Source: Chloroflexota bacterium (lineage in GTDB: Bacteria; Chloroflexota; Dehalococcoidia; Lucifugimonadales; JADFKI01). Taken from it: DNA of 14,959 bases. A program made the position numbers and the translations under genes. Location of the stretch: contig VXRI01000244.1 in the NCBI GenBank assembly GCA_009838595.1, forward strand, positions 8,166 through 23,124. The letters are read 5' to 3'. Position 1 is the stretch's first letter. Each line of letters begins with the position of its first letter. The notes under the pieces were generated by a model. It was not told the origin of the DNA and did no database searches. It saw nothing but the letters and a program-made list of their open reading frames with translations. This document shows positions 7,907 through 14,278 of the stretch, piece by piece.

Positions 7907-8275
7907 ATGACAATGGAAAAGTTTGAGGCGGGACAGAAGTTTGAGCAGGAAATTGAGGTTACGCTTGAGCATACTACCAACCGCATGGGTAAGCCGGGCG
8001 CGGATGTGCTCTCCACGCCGGCGCTGCTCGGGCTGATGGAAGGCGCGTGCATTAAGCAGTCCGAGCCGTACATGCCCGCCGAACACACGACAGTCGGATA
8101 CGCGGTGGACCGGCTGCGCCATCTCGCGCCTACGCCCGTAGGCAACACTGTGGTCATAAGCGTCGAGCTAACCGAAGTGGACCGCAACCGCCTGACATAT
8201 CAGATAGAAGCGCACGAAGGCGACAAGCGCGTAGCGATGGCGTCCCACAAGCGCGCCGTGATACCCGTTCAGTAG
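7907..8275 (+). CDS. FlK-like hotdog-fold acyl-CoA thioesterase
   Basis: A 122-residue single-hotdog protein related to the fluoroacetyl-CoA thioesterase FlK of Streptomyces cattleya, which hydrolyses an acyl-CoA to acid and CoA. The three FlK catalytic residues have counterparts: Thr37 and Glu45 at the same 8-residue spacing, in LSTPALLGLMEGAC, and His72 in RHLAPTPVG. The C-terminal half (RLTYQIEAHEG, then SHKRAVIP at 113-120) also follows FlK. The loop before the Thr is shorter than in FlK and lacks its lid segment with the gating Phe, so fluoroacetyl specificity should not be assumed; a general short-chain or aromatic acyl-CoA thioesterase is more likely. ATG at 7907 has AAAGGA (7893-7898) 8 bases upstream. 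The gene lies in the tight group with Uma2 before it and the coiled-coil gene 51 bases after it. Confidence 0.85.
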   Translation: MTMEKFEAGQKFEQEIEVTLEHTTNRMGKPGADVLSTPALLGLMEGACIKQSEPYMPAEHTTVGYAVDRLRHLAPTPVGNTVVISVELTEVDRNRLTYQIEAHEGDKRVAMASHKRAVIPVQ

Positions 8276-8326
8276 CGGCATAAAGCGATTTAACAGGATA
8301 GATAGGACGGGCAGGAACAGGCAACG

Positions 8327-8725
8327 ATGAATTTTGAGCAGCCAGAATTGTACTGGAAGCGGGGAATGATGGCGGGGCTGGCGAGCCTGCTGTTCTTGGC
8401 GAATCTGCTGCTTATCATTGTCGTCATCAACGCGCCCGGCGTCTTTCGCGCGATAAACAGCGCCGGCGAGACCGCCGACTCGCTCAAGCGCACATCCGAC
8501 TCGCTCGACATCCTAGCCGCCGAACTCGACGACAACGCAGAGCGCATCGCAAACACCATAGAGCGCGCGGGCGATGATTTCAGCCGCGCAAGGGAAACGG
8601 TGGAACGCGCCGGCGAAGACATGACACGCGCCGCCAACACGCTCGAAACGGCGCAGACCGATATCGAACGCGCCGCGAACGACTTCGGACGAATCGCAGA
8701 CGCGCTTGACAGAGCGTTCGACTGA
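8327..8725 (+). CDS. Small membrane-anchored coiled-coil protein of unknown function
   Basis: A 132-residue protein with no family that I recognise. Residues about 14-35 are a single hydrophobic membrane anchor (MMAGLASLLFLANLLLIIVV), preceded by a short charged N-terminus. Residues about 43-131 are a long amphipathic helix rich in Ala, Glu, Asp and Arg with repeating segments such as ERAGDD, ERAGED and ERAAND, a coiled-coil or apolipoprotein-like pattern. This resembles the DUF948 or MCP-like stalks by general layout only. The stop codon overlaps the next ATG (TGATG, sharing base 8725), so translation of the CoA transferase gene is likely coupled to it. A weak AGGA at about 8313 is the only ribosome-site candidate. 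The conserved coupling, if found elsewhere, would suggest a partner or membrane tether for the next enzyme. Confidence 0.75.
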   Translation: MNFEQPELYWKRGMMAGLASLLFLANLLLIIVVINAPGVFRAINSAGETADSLKRTSDSLDILAAELDDNAERIANTIERAGDDFSRARETVERAGEDMTRAANTLETAQTDIERAANDFGRIADALDRAFD

Positions 8726-9978
8726 TGACGCCGAAACCAACACCGATGGACAGTAGTGTAAGGCAGCACGGAGACACGGGGATTAAGATGCTTGACGGGC
8801 TGAAAGTGCTGGACTTGACGCACTATGTCGCAGGTCCGTATGCCACGCGGCTGATGGCGGCGCAAGGTGCGGATGTCATCAAGGTGGAACGGCCGGGCGT
8901 GGGCGATCCTTCGCGCCGCATAGGTCCGTTCCCCGACGATGTCCCGCACCGTGAGAAGAGCGCACTGTACCTGTATCTGAACACCGGCAAAAAGTCCATC
9001 ACTCTCAACCTGAAACACGGCGCGTCCAAGTCGATATTGCGACATCTGCTGCAATGGGCGGATGTGCTTGTGGAAAGCTTTCGACCGGGCGTGATGCAGC
9101 GGCTGGGCTTGGACTACGACAGCGTTTCAGACATAAACCCGCGAATTATAATGACATCCGTGTCGAACTTTGGGCAGACTGGTCCATACCGCGACTACGG
9201 CGCGCGCGAAATCAACCTGTACGCGATGGGCGGGCTGATGTACATTACCGGCGACGCAGAGCGCGAACCGCTGGGCATGGCGGCGCGTCTGGCGCAGTAT
9301 GGCGCGGGACAGAATGCCTTTGCGGGGACGCTCGGCGCACTGCTGCACCGCGACATATCCGGCTTTGGGCAGCAAGTAGATGTGGCAATCTCCGAGTATC
9401 TGGCGACAATCCTAGAGAACGCACTGAGCCAGTATAGCTACACCGGCAGCAACTTCCGGCGCACGGGCAATCGCGGCTACGGACGCGCCGCGTGGGGACC
9501 GTATCCGTGCAAAGACGGCTATGTCGGCGTTATCGCAGGTCCCGACCACAACTGGCACGAAATGGCAGAACTTATGGGCATAGCGGAACTTGCCGCCGAC
9601 CGCTTTGGCGACAGAGCGGGCAGAGGCGAAAACGCCGACGAACTTGATGCGTTGATGCTGCCCTGGCTGATGAGCCACGACCGCCACGACATATTCGAGC
9701 GCGCGCAGCGCCGCGGCTTGGCGTTTGCCTATGTTGCCACACCGCATGACATTCTAAGCTGGGAACACCTGCGCGAACGCAGCTTCTTCGCGCAAATCGA
9801 ACACGCCAACGCAGTCTCCGTCGAACACCCCACTCTGCCCTGGCTAGTGGACGGCGAACGCAGCGCAAATATCGCCGCCGCGCCAACACTAGGGCAGCAT
9901 AATAGCGATGTGTACATGGGTATGCTGGGCTATAGTAAGCTCGAATTGGTGCGCTTGCGGGGCATGGGCGCGATATAA
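8725..9978 (+). CDS. CaiB/BaiF (class III) CoA transferase family protein with Gln at the catalytic Asp position
   Basis: A 417-residue member of the class III CoA transferases, which move CoA between carboxylic acids in the cytoplasm. The N-terminal LKVLDLTHYVAGPYATRLMAAQGADVIKVERP (residues 26-57, quoted in part: AGPYATRLMAAQGADVIKVE), the NTGKKSITLNLK stretch (86-97), WADVLVESFRPGVMQRLGLD (111-130) and the GFGQQVDVAI stretch (213-222) are all standard. In formyl-CoA transferase the acyl-anhydride Asp169 lies in LGDSNTG; the aligned segment here is LAQYGAG, so Gln191 (codon CAG at 9295-9297) stands in its place. Either the chemistry differs or the protein is not a transferase. ATG at 8725 is coupled to the preceding gene (TGATG). 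ATG at 8788 (Met22), with a weak GGGGA before it, would begin closer to the usual family start. Last gene of the compact group. Confidence 0.87.
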   Translation: MTPKPTPMDSSVRQHGDTGIKMLDGLKVLDLTHYVAGPYATRLMAAQGADVIKVERPGVGDPSRRIGPFPDDVPHREKSALYLYLNTGKKSITLNLKHGASKSILRHLLQWADVLVESFRPGVMQRLGLDYDSVSDINPRIIMTSVSNFGQTGPYRDYGAREINLYAMGGLMYITGDAEREPLGMAARLAQYGAGQNAFAGTLGALLHRDISGFGQQVDVAISEYLATILENALSQYSYTGSNFRRTGNRGYGRAAWGPYPCKDGYVGVIAGPDHNWHEMAELMGIAELAADRFGDRAGRGENADELDALMLPWLMSHDRHDIFERAQRRGLAFAYVATPHDILSWEHLRERSFFAQIEHANAVSVEHPTLPWLVDGERSANIAAAPTLGQHNSDVYMGMLGYSKLELVRLRGMGAI

Positions 9979-9982
9979 CGGC

Positions 9983-9998
9983 GGGAGCGCTTGCTCCC
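9983..9998 (+). terminator. GC-rich hairpin after the CoA transferase gene
   Basis: GGGAGC (9983-9988) and GCTCCC (9993-9998) form a 6-bp stem with loop GCTT, starting 4 bases past the stop codon. A competing pairing exists: GGCATGGG (9961-9968) with CCCATGCC (9996-10003). The sequence after it (ATTTATCCTT) is only mildly T-rich. It fits a weak terminator ending the group before the P450 promoter. Confidence 0.4.
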
Positions 9999-10062
9999 AT
10001 GCCGCCCATTTATCCTTCCATGTTAATTCCTCGCCTCGTCGCCATATCTCAGTCGCCGCGCG

Positions 10063-10071
10063 TGCTATACT
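10063..10071 (+). promoter_or_regulatory. Extended -10 promoter element upstream of the P450 gene
   Basis: TGCTATACT has the extended -10 form TG-N-TATACT (5 of 6 to TATAAT). It ends exactly 36 bases before the ATG at 10108, and the same element at the same distance precedes the VOC gene. No good -35 hexamer is seen, as is allowed for extended -10 promoters. The implied leader is about 29 bases and contains the GGAGG ribosome site. Confidence 0.45.
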
Positions 10072-10107
10072 TGCCAGCAATTCCGTTGTGTGTAGTTGGA
10101 GGCTCGC

Positions 10108-11346
10108 ATGGCAACCCTTTCTAGGTCCATTCGGCGCGCGCTGCAGCCCGTGCTGTCTCCGGCACTGCTCACATGGGAGCGTGTGGAGTCGGGCGTAAGC
10201 TACGATCCGACTTCGGCAAGAGTTCGCGACAATCCGTATGACACTTATGACCGCCTGCGCGACAAAGACCCGATACACCGCATGCGCCTGATAAACGGCT
10301 ATGTGCTGACGCGCTACGACGATGTGGATACCGTGCTGCGCGACCATCAGCGTTTCTCCAAGAACGACGGCGCCTATGACGAATACCGCAGCATGCTGCA
10401 CCACGACCCGCCGGACCACACAAGGCTGCGCTCACTGGTATCGAAGGCATTCACACCGCGCTCAGTGCGAGAACTGACGCCAAGGGTGCAACGCATTGTG
10501 GACGAACTGCTGGCAGACCTAGACGGCAAGGACAAATTCGATATGATAGGCTCCTTCGCCTATCCGCTACCCGTAACCGTGATTGCCGAGATGCTCGGCA
10601 TTCCCGTGCAGGACATGGACAGGTTCAATCACTGGTCGAATGACATATCGCTCACTATCGAACCCATGCTGAACGACGAGCAAATTCATCGTGTAAAGCG
10701 CGCTACGGATGATCTGTACGAATACTTTGAATCTATCATTGAGCAGCGGCGGCGCAAGCCTGAAGACGACATGATTACCGCGCTGCTGAACGCCGAGGAT
10801 GAGGGGGACAAGCTCACGCACGAAGAATTGCTCAGCACGCTGGTACTGCTGCTCGTCGCGGGCAACGAGACCACGCGCAACCTCATCGGCAACGGCATGT
10901 ACGCGTTGTTGAAGAACCCGGATCAACTACAAAGACTGCGCGACAAACCCCAGATGCTGGACTCCGCAATCGACGAATTGCTGCGATACGACAGCCCTGT
11001 GCAACTGGACGGCAGGCTAGTACACAACGATGTGGAAATCGCAGGGCAGCAAATTAGCGCCGGTCAACGCGTGCTGTGCGCGATAGGCGCCGCAAACCGC
11101 GACCCGGCCGCATTCTCGCAGCCGGACAAGCTCGACATAGGACGCAACGAAAAGAGCCACATCGCATTCGGACGCGGCATCCACCACTGTCTAGGCGCAC
11201 CGTTAGCCCTGCTAGAGGCGCGCGCTGCCTTCTCTTACATCCTCGATCGCTTCTCGGACATTGAACTGGTCGCCGAGCCGGTGTACAGAGAGCAAGTAGT
11301 CCTGCGCGGTCTCGAATATCTATGGGTAAATGTGGAGTGGTCGTAG
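10108..11346 (+). CDS. Cytochrome P450 (bacterial, soluble class)
   Basis: A 412-residue soluble cytochrome P450 of the bacterial (CYP107-like) type, a heme monooxygenase. All landmarks are intact: the C-helix region HHDPPDHTRLRSLVSKAF (residues 98-115), the I-helix oxygen-binding motif AGNETT (251-256), the K-helix Glu290-x-x-Arg293 (in DELLRYD) and the heme loop FGRGIHHCLG (354-363) with Cys361 as the iron ligand. There is no N-terminal membrane anchor. ATG at 10108 is chosen over the TTG four codons earlier, because GGAGG (10098-10102) lies 5 bases upstream and the TTG overlaps that site. No ferredoxin or reductase gene is in the window, so electron partners must come from elsewhere. It probably has its own promoter (extended -10 at 10063-10071) and follows the CoA transferase gene by 129 bases. 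Substrate unknown. Confidence 0.93.
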   Translation: MATLSRSIRRALQPVLSPALLTWERVESGVSYDPTSARVRDNPYDTYDRLRDKDPIHRMRLINGYVLTRYDDVDTVLRDHQRFSKNDGAYDEYRSMLHHDPPDHTRLRSLVSKAFTPRSVRELTPRVQRIVDELLADLDGKDKFDMIGSFAYPLPVTVIAEMLGIPVQDMDRFNHWSNDISLTIEPMLNDEQIHRVKRATDDLYEYFESIIEQRRRKPEDDMITALLNAEDEGDKLTHEELLSTLVLLLVAGNETTRNLIGNGMYALLKNPDQLQRLRDKPQMLDSAIDELLRYDSPVQLDGRLVHNDVEIAGQQISAGQRVLCAIGAANRDPAAFSQPDKLDIGRNEKSHIAFGRGIHHCLGAPLALLEARAAFSYILDRFSDIELVAEPVYREQVVLRGLEYLWVNVEWS

Positions 11347-11366
11347 GGCTTACTAACTTTGATAGT

Positions 11367-11398
11367 CAGGATATCCGGGATAGACAAGATGTATCCTG
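11367..11398. repeat. CAGGATA/TATCCTG inverted repeat between P450 and larB
   Basis: CAGGATA (11367-11373) and TATCCTG (11392-11398) are exact complements around an 18-base loop, 20 bases after the P450 stop. It may end the P450 transcript. The CAGGAT core also occurs in other spacers here (4277, 4290, 8294, 12316, and in reverse at 14221 and 14230), so it may belong to a dispersed intergenic repeat family. Confidence 0.35.
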
Positions 11399-11413
11399 TC
11401 CAGCTAATGTTTC

Positions 11414-11446
11414 TTTACTGACAGTCAAGCGGCGCATTATAATGCG
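11414..11446 (+). promoter_or_regulatory. Promoter with a 14-bp palindrome over its -10 box, upstream of larB
   Basis: TTTACT (11414-11419) and a perfect TATAAT (11438-11443) are 18 bases apart. The -10 lies inside the perfect palindrome CGCATTATAATGCG (11433-11446), whose half-site CGCATTAT recurs at 11459-11466. A protein binding the palindrome would block the promoter. The implied leader before the larB start is about 95 bases. A metal sensor is tempting given larB's nickel-cofactor role, but the palindrome does not match the NikR consensus. Confidence 0.4.
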
Positions 11447-11543
11447 TTAGAATATTGTCGCATTATGTCACACGATGTCTGCGAGACAACGGTTCGTCGC
11501 TTGCTAAGCGCAGCACAAGGCGAACCACAGCCGGAGGACGACC

Positions 11544-12311
11544 ATAGACGAGACACGCCTACGGGCTTTGCTGCAAGATTTCAAGGCGAACGGCGTCAGC
11601 GAGGATGATGTCATATCGCGTCTGATAGACTTGCCTTTTGAGGATCTGGAATTCGCCAAAGTTGACCACCACCGCGCCCTGCGAAAGGGCTTTCCGGAGG
11701 TCATATTCGGTCAGGGAAAGACGCCTGAGCACATCGCGTCCATATCCGAGGCGCTGCTGCGGCGCTCCGACCGCCTGCTGGTAACTCGTGCGTCTCCGGA
11801 GGCGTTCGACGCTGTAATCGACAAGGTGCCGCAAGCGCGCTACGAAGAGATGGCGCGCTGTATTGTCGTTGACCGGCGGCATCAATCTGAGCGCAAGCAG
11901 ACGCCGGGCGTGCTGGTGGTAGGCGCCGGCACCGCCGACTTGCCGGTAGCGCGCGAAGCCGTCGTGACCGCCGAGATGATGGGCTGCGACGTTGAGCAAG
12001 TCTTCGATGTGGGAGTCGCTGGTCTGCACCGGTTGCTCGCGCAGATGCAGTCGCTGCAACGCGCGCGCGTGGTCGTCGCCGTGGCAGGCATGGAAGGCGC
12101 GCTCCCGTCCGTCGTGGGCGGTCTCGTGCAAGTGCCGGTCATCGCAGTGCCTACGAGCGTAGGCTATGGCGCCAGCTTCGACGGACTAGCCGCGCTGCTC
12201 GCGATGCTAAACAGCTGCGCCACCGGCATTGGCGTCGTCAACATCGACAACGGCTTCGGCGCCGGCTACCTAGCCGCCCTGATAAACCACCTGCCGCCGG
12301 TTGAGGATTGA
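11544..12311 (+). CDS. larB: LarB, nickel-pincer cofactor biosynthesis (P2CMN synthase)
   Basis: LarB, a pyridinium-3,5-biscarboxylic acid mononucleotide synthase, carboxylates and hydrolyses nicotinic acid adenine dinucleotide in the first step of the nickel-pincer cofactor of lactate racemase-type enzymes. The N-terminal DLPFEDLEFAKVDHHRALRKGFPEVIFG (quoted in part: DHHRALRKGFPEVIFG) and the PurE-like C-terminal domain (from GVLVVGAGTADLPVA) are diagnostic. The conserved Cys of the LNSCATG motif is near residue 225, followed by VVNIDNGFGAGY. The first conventional start is TTG at 11568, with no ribosome site. Reading upstream, the frame gives ATA-DETRLRALLQ, matching the usual LarB start, with GGAGG (11533-11537) 6 bases before the ATA. 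I therefore place the start at 11544, with 11568 as the fallback. LarC and LarE are not in the window. Confidence 0.9.
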   Translation: MDETRLRALLQDFKANGVSEDDVISRLIDLPFEDLEFAKVDHHRALRKGFPEVIFGQGKTPEHIASISEALLRRSDRLLVTRASPEAFDAVIDKVPQARYEEMARCIVVDRRHQSERKQTPGVLVVGAGTADLPVAREAVVTAEMMGCDVEQVFDVGVAGLHRLLAQMQSLQRARVVVAVAGMEGALPSVVGGLVQVPVIAVPTSVGYGASFDGLAALLAMLNSCATGIGVVNIDNGFGAGYLAALINHLPPVED

Positions 12312-12388
12312 GATTCAGGATTGCGATTGGGGGATTAAGATTTGCGCTGTGATTTTGCTCCCGTCCTTGCCTGCCCCCAGAAAGAGAT

Positions 12389-12405
12389 TTATCAAGCGTT
12401 GATAA
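12389..12405. promoter_or_regulatory. Palindrome in the larB-to-fusion-gene spacer (candidate operator)
   Basis: TTATCAA-GCG-TTGATAA is a perfect 7-bp inverted repeat with a 3-base centre, 84 bases past the larB stop and 99 bases before the next gene. Its right arm could overlap a weak -35 (TTGATA, 12399-12404) with CATAAT at 12425-12430, though that spacing of 20 is long. The form suits a dimeric repressor site better than a terminator, as it is AT-rich and has no T run. The rest of the 193-base spacer shows nothing else clear. Confidence 0.35.
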
Positions 12406-12504
12406 GATAGTCGACTGTTATCCTCATAATAACTTTCGCCATAATTTTCGCCCTACATCCCCATTGTTTTAGATTGTCCTAGCCTGAAACGGAGTGTCCG
12501 AAAG

Positions 12505-14205
12505 ATGAACATTGCCGAACGAATTGATGCACTTGCGCGCGAATATCCTGATCTGTGGACTCTTGATGCTTGTGGGGTTACTCGCGCTGATACGCAGATT
12601 CCGGCGCTGTTGCATCCGGACGCGTATGTGCCGGACACCGACCGCACCCGCGTGCTTCTGCTCAGCGGGTTGACGGGCAGGACGACGGGCGTGGACAACG
12701 GCTTTCGCGTGCTGGAGTCGTACACGAGCTTGGGCGAATCATTGCAGCGCGATGTGGCATTGAGCGCGATACCTTGTGCCAACCCGGACGGCTATGAACA
12801 AGGCACGCTGCTCGGAAACGGCGCGGGCGGCAACCCTTCGACAAACTACCCGCCGAGCGACAACTACTACTACGACCATAACGACCCGGAAGCGCGTTAT
12901 CTGTGGCGCTGGATCGCCTTTCACGCGCCGGATGTCGTGTTGGAAGTTCGAGAGGCGTACAGCGTGCGCTGGGAATACGCCGGTCCGATCGAGCGAATCG
13001 CAAGCTCGCTCGGCGCGTATCCTATGGGCAAGGACGGTACACTCGTCGCCGCTCTGTCGGACGGCAAGCCGAGCAACCTCGCGCCCATACCGTCCCTCAC
13101 TTTGACCTGTCCGGCAGACGCCGTGGAAGCCGAAGTGGGCAAGCTATGGCGCATACTCGCGCAGGCATCCGCGCTGCTGTCGTCTCTCGCGCGACGTGAG
13201 ATGGACAAGCGGCGCAATCGCTCGCCAATCGAGGCGGCGCGCATTCTCGCCGGCGCATACGGGCACAAGCTGAACCCGGTCATATACACGCAGGGCGTCG
13301 CGCTGAGCGGCAGACTGCGTCTGTTCGAGCTTGACCCGGACGGCGAAAGCCCTGTCGCGGACATTGAGCGCTTGGTCAGGGGATACGCGGTCAGCAGCAT
13401 AACTGATGTGTTCGGGCACAACAGCGGCGGCGCGAACCTTGCCGGGCTGGTGTATGCGGACGAACTCTCCGCAGCATCGGGCAACGCGAACTACAACGAC
13501 TTGCTGATTCGCGCCGCAGACGAGCGCTTCCGCCCTGTGAACGCCAGCCGCATACCGCCCGCCGCCGATGACGACTACCGCGTGGAGGACATGTTCTTCA
13601 ACGGTACGGTGCTGGGCAGAGCGCAGGCGGTAACCGGCGATACTAGCTACCTCGACATTCAAACGCGGTTTCTGCTGGACGCCGTTGTGCAGCAAGACGA
13701 CGGGCTGTTCTGGCACTGCGACAACGCCGCATGGTATTGGGGAAGGGGCAACGGCTTCGCGGCGCTCGGCTATTCCGAGACGCTGACATACTTGCCGGAA
13801 GACCATGCCGACCGCGACGCGCTAGTTTCACAGCACAGGCGGCACCTGACCGCGCTGCTGAACTATCAGCAGCCGTCGGGCATGTGGCGGCAGATAATCG
13901 ACTTCCCCGGCTCGTATCAGGAGATGACGGTAACCTGCATGGTCGGCTACGCGATGGCGCGCGGCATGCGGCTCGGCTGGCTCGACGAATCATACGCGGA
14001 TGCGCTCGCACTGGCGTGGCAGGGCGTATCGGAGCGCATCGACGACGAAGGCGGGCTGGTGGATGTGTGCACCGGCACAGGCGTAATGTCCAGCACGCGC
14101 GAATACCTAGACAGACCTGCGATATTCGGCTGGGACGAACGCGGCGGCGCAATGGCGCTATGGTTCGCCTGCGAAATGGAACGCTACCTGCGGCATGTCG
14201 GGTAG
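12505..14205 (+). CDS. Two-domain protein: degenerate M14 peptidase-like domain fused to a GH88/GH105-type glycoside hydrolase domain
   Basis: A 566-residue protein without a signal peptide. Residues about 1-160 follow the M14 metallocarboxypeptidase layout (LLLSGLTGRTTG at 51-62, IPCANPDGY at 89-97, VVLEVRE at 144-150), but the zinc ligands are replaced: His by Thr57, Glu by Thr60, and the later His by Arg149. Residues about 240-566 resemble the alpha/alpha-barrel of unsaturated uronyl hydrolases (GH88/GH105): IYTQGVALSGRLRLFELD (260-277), VEDMFFNGTVLGRAQ (360-374) with Asp362 as candidate catalytic acid, GLFWHCD (400-406) and YWGRGNGFAALGYSE (411-425). The likely role is cleavage of unsaturated uronic acid oligosaccharides inside the cell, with the N-terminal part as a binding or structural domain; both points are inference. 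ATG at 12505 has GGAG (12491-12494) ten bases upstream. No lyase or sugar-kinase genes are nearby. Confidence 0.8.
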   Translation: MNIAERIDALAREYPDLWTLDACGVTRADTQIPALLHPDAYVPDTDRTRVLLLSGLTGRTTGVDNGFRVLESYTSLGESLQRDVALSAIPCANPDGYEQGTLLGNGAGGNPSTNYPPSDNYYYDHNDPEARYLWRWIAFHAPDVVLEVREAYSVRWEYAGPIERIASSLGAYPMGKDGTLVAALSDGKPSNLAPIPSLTLTCPADAVEAEVGKLWRILAQASALLSSLARREMDKRRNRSPIEAARILAGAYGHKLNPVIYTQGVALSGRLRLFELDPDGESPVADIERLVRGYAVSSITDVFGHNSGGANLAGLVYADELSAASGNANYNDLLIRAADERFRPVNASRIPPAADDDYRVEDMFFNGTVLGRAQAVTGDTSYLDIQTRFLLDAVVQQDDGLFWHCDNAAWYWGRGNGFAALGYSETLTYLPEDHADRDALVSQHRRHLTALLNYQQPSGMWRQIIDFPGSYQEMTVTCMVGYAMARGMRLGWLDESYADALALAWQGVSERIDDEGGLVDVCTGTGVMSSTREYLDRPAIFGWDERGGAMALWFACEMERYLRHVG

Positions 14206-14233
14206 GGGCGTACCTTATCCATCCTGAGCATCC

Positions 14234-14242
14234 TGTTATACT
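14234..14242 (+). promoter_or_regulatory. Extended -10 promoter element upstream of the VOC gene
   Basis: TGTTATACT is TG-N-TATACT, ending exactly 36 bases before the ATG at 14279, the same motif and spacing as upstream of the P450 gene. It lies in a 73-base spacer after the fusion gene, beside two inverted CAGGAT cores (ATCCTG at 14221 and 14230). No -35 box is evident. Confidence 0.45.
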
Positions 14243-14278
14243 GCTCGGTGTCCCAAACTTCAGCCGAAAGGAAAGAAA

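Noticed and set aside
7907..8275. Dedicated fluoroacetate-resistance enzyme
   Set aside because: The FlK lid region is missing and no fluorometabolite genes are nearby.
10096..10107. TTG start for the P450
   Set aside because: The TTG overlaps the GGAGG site that serves ATG 10108.
12505..12985. Active zinc carboxypeptidase
   Set aside because: All three expected M14 zinc ligands are replaced, so only the fold is supported.
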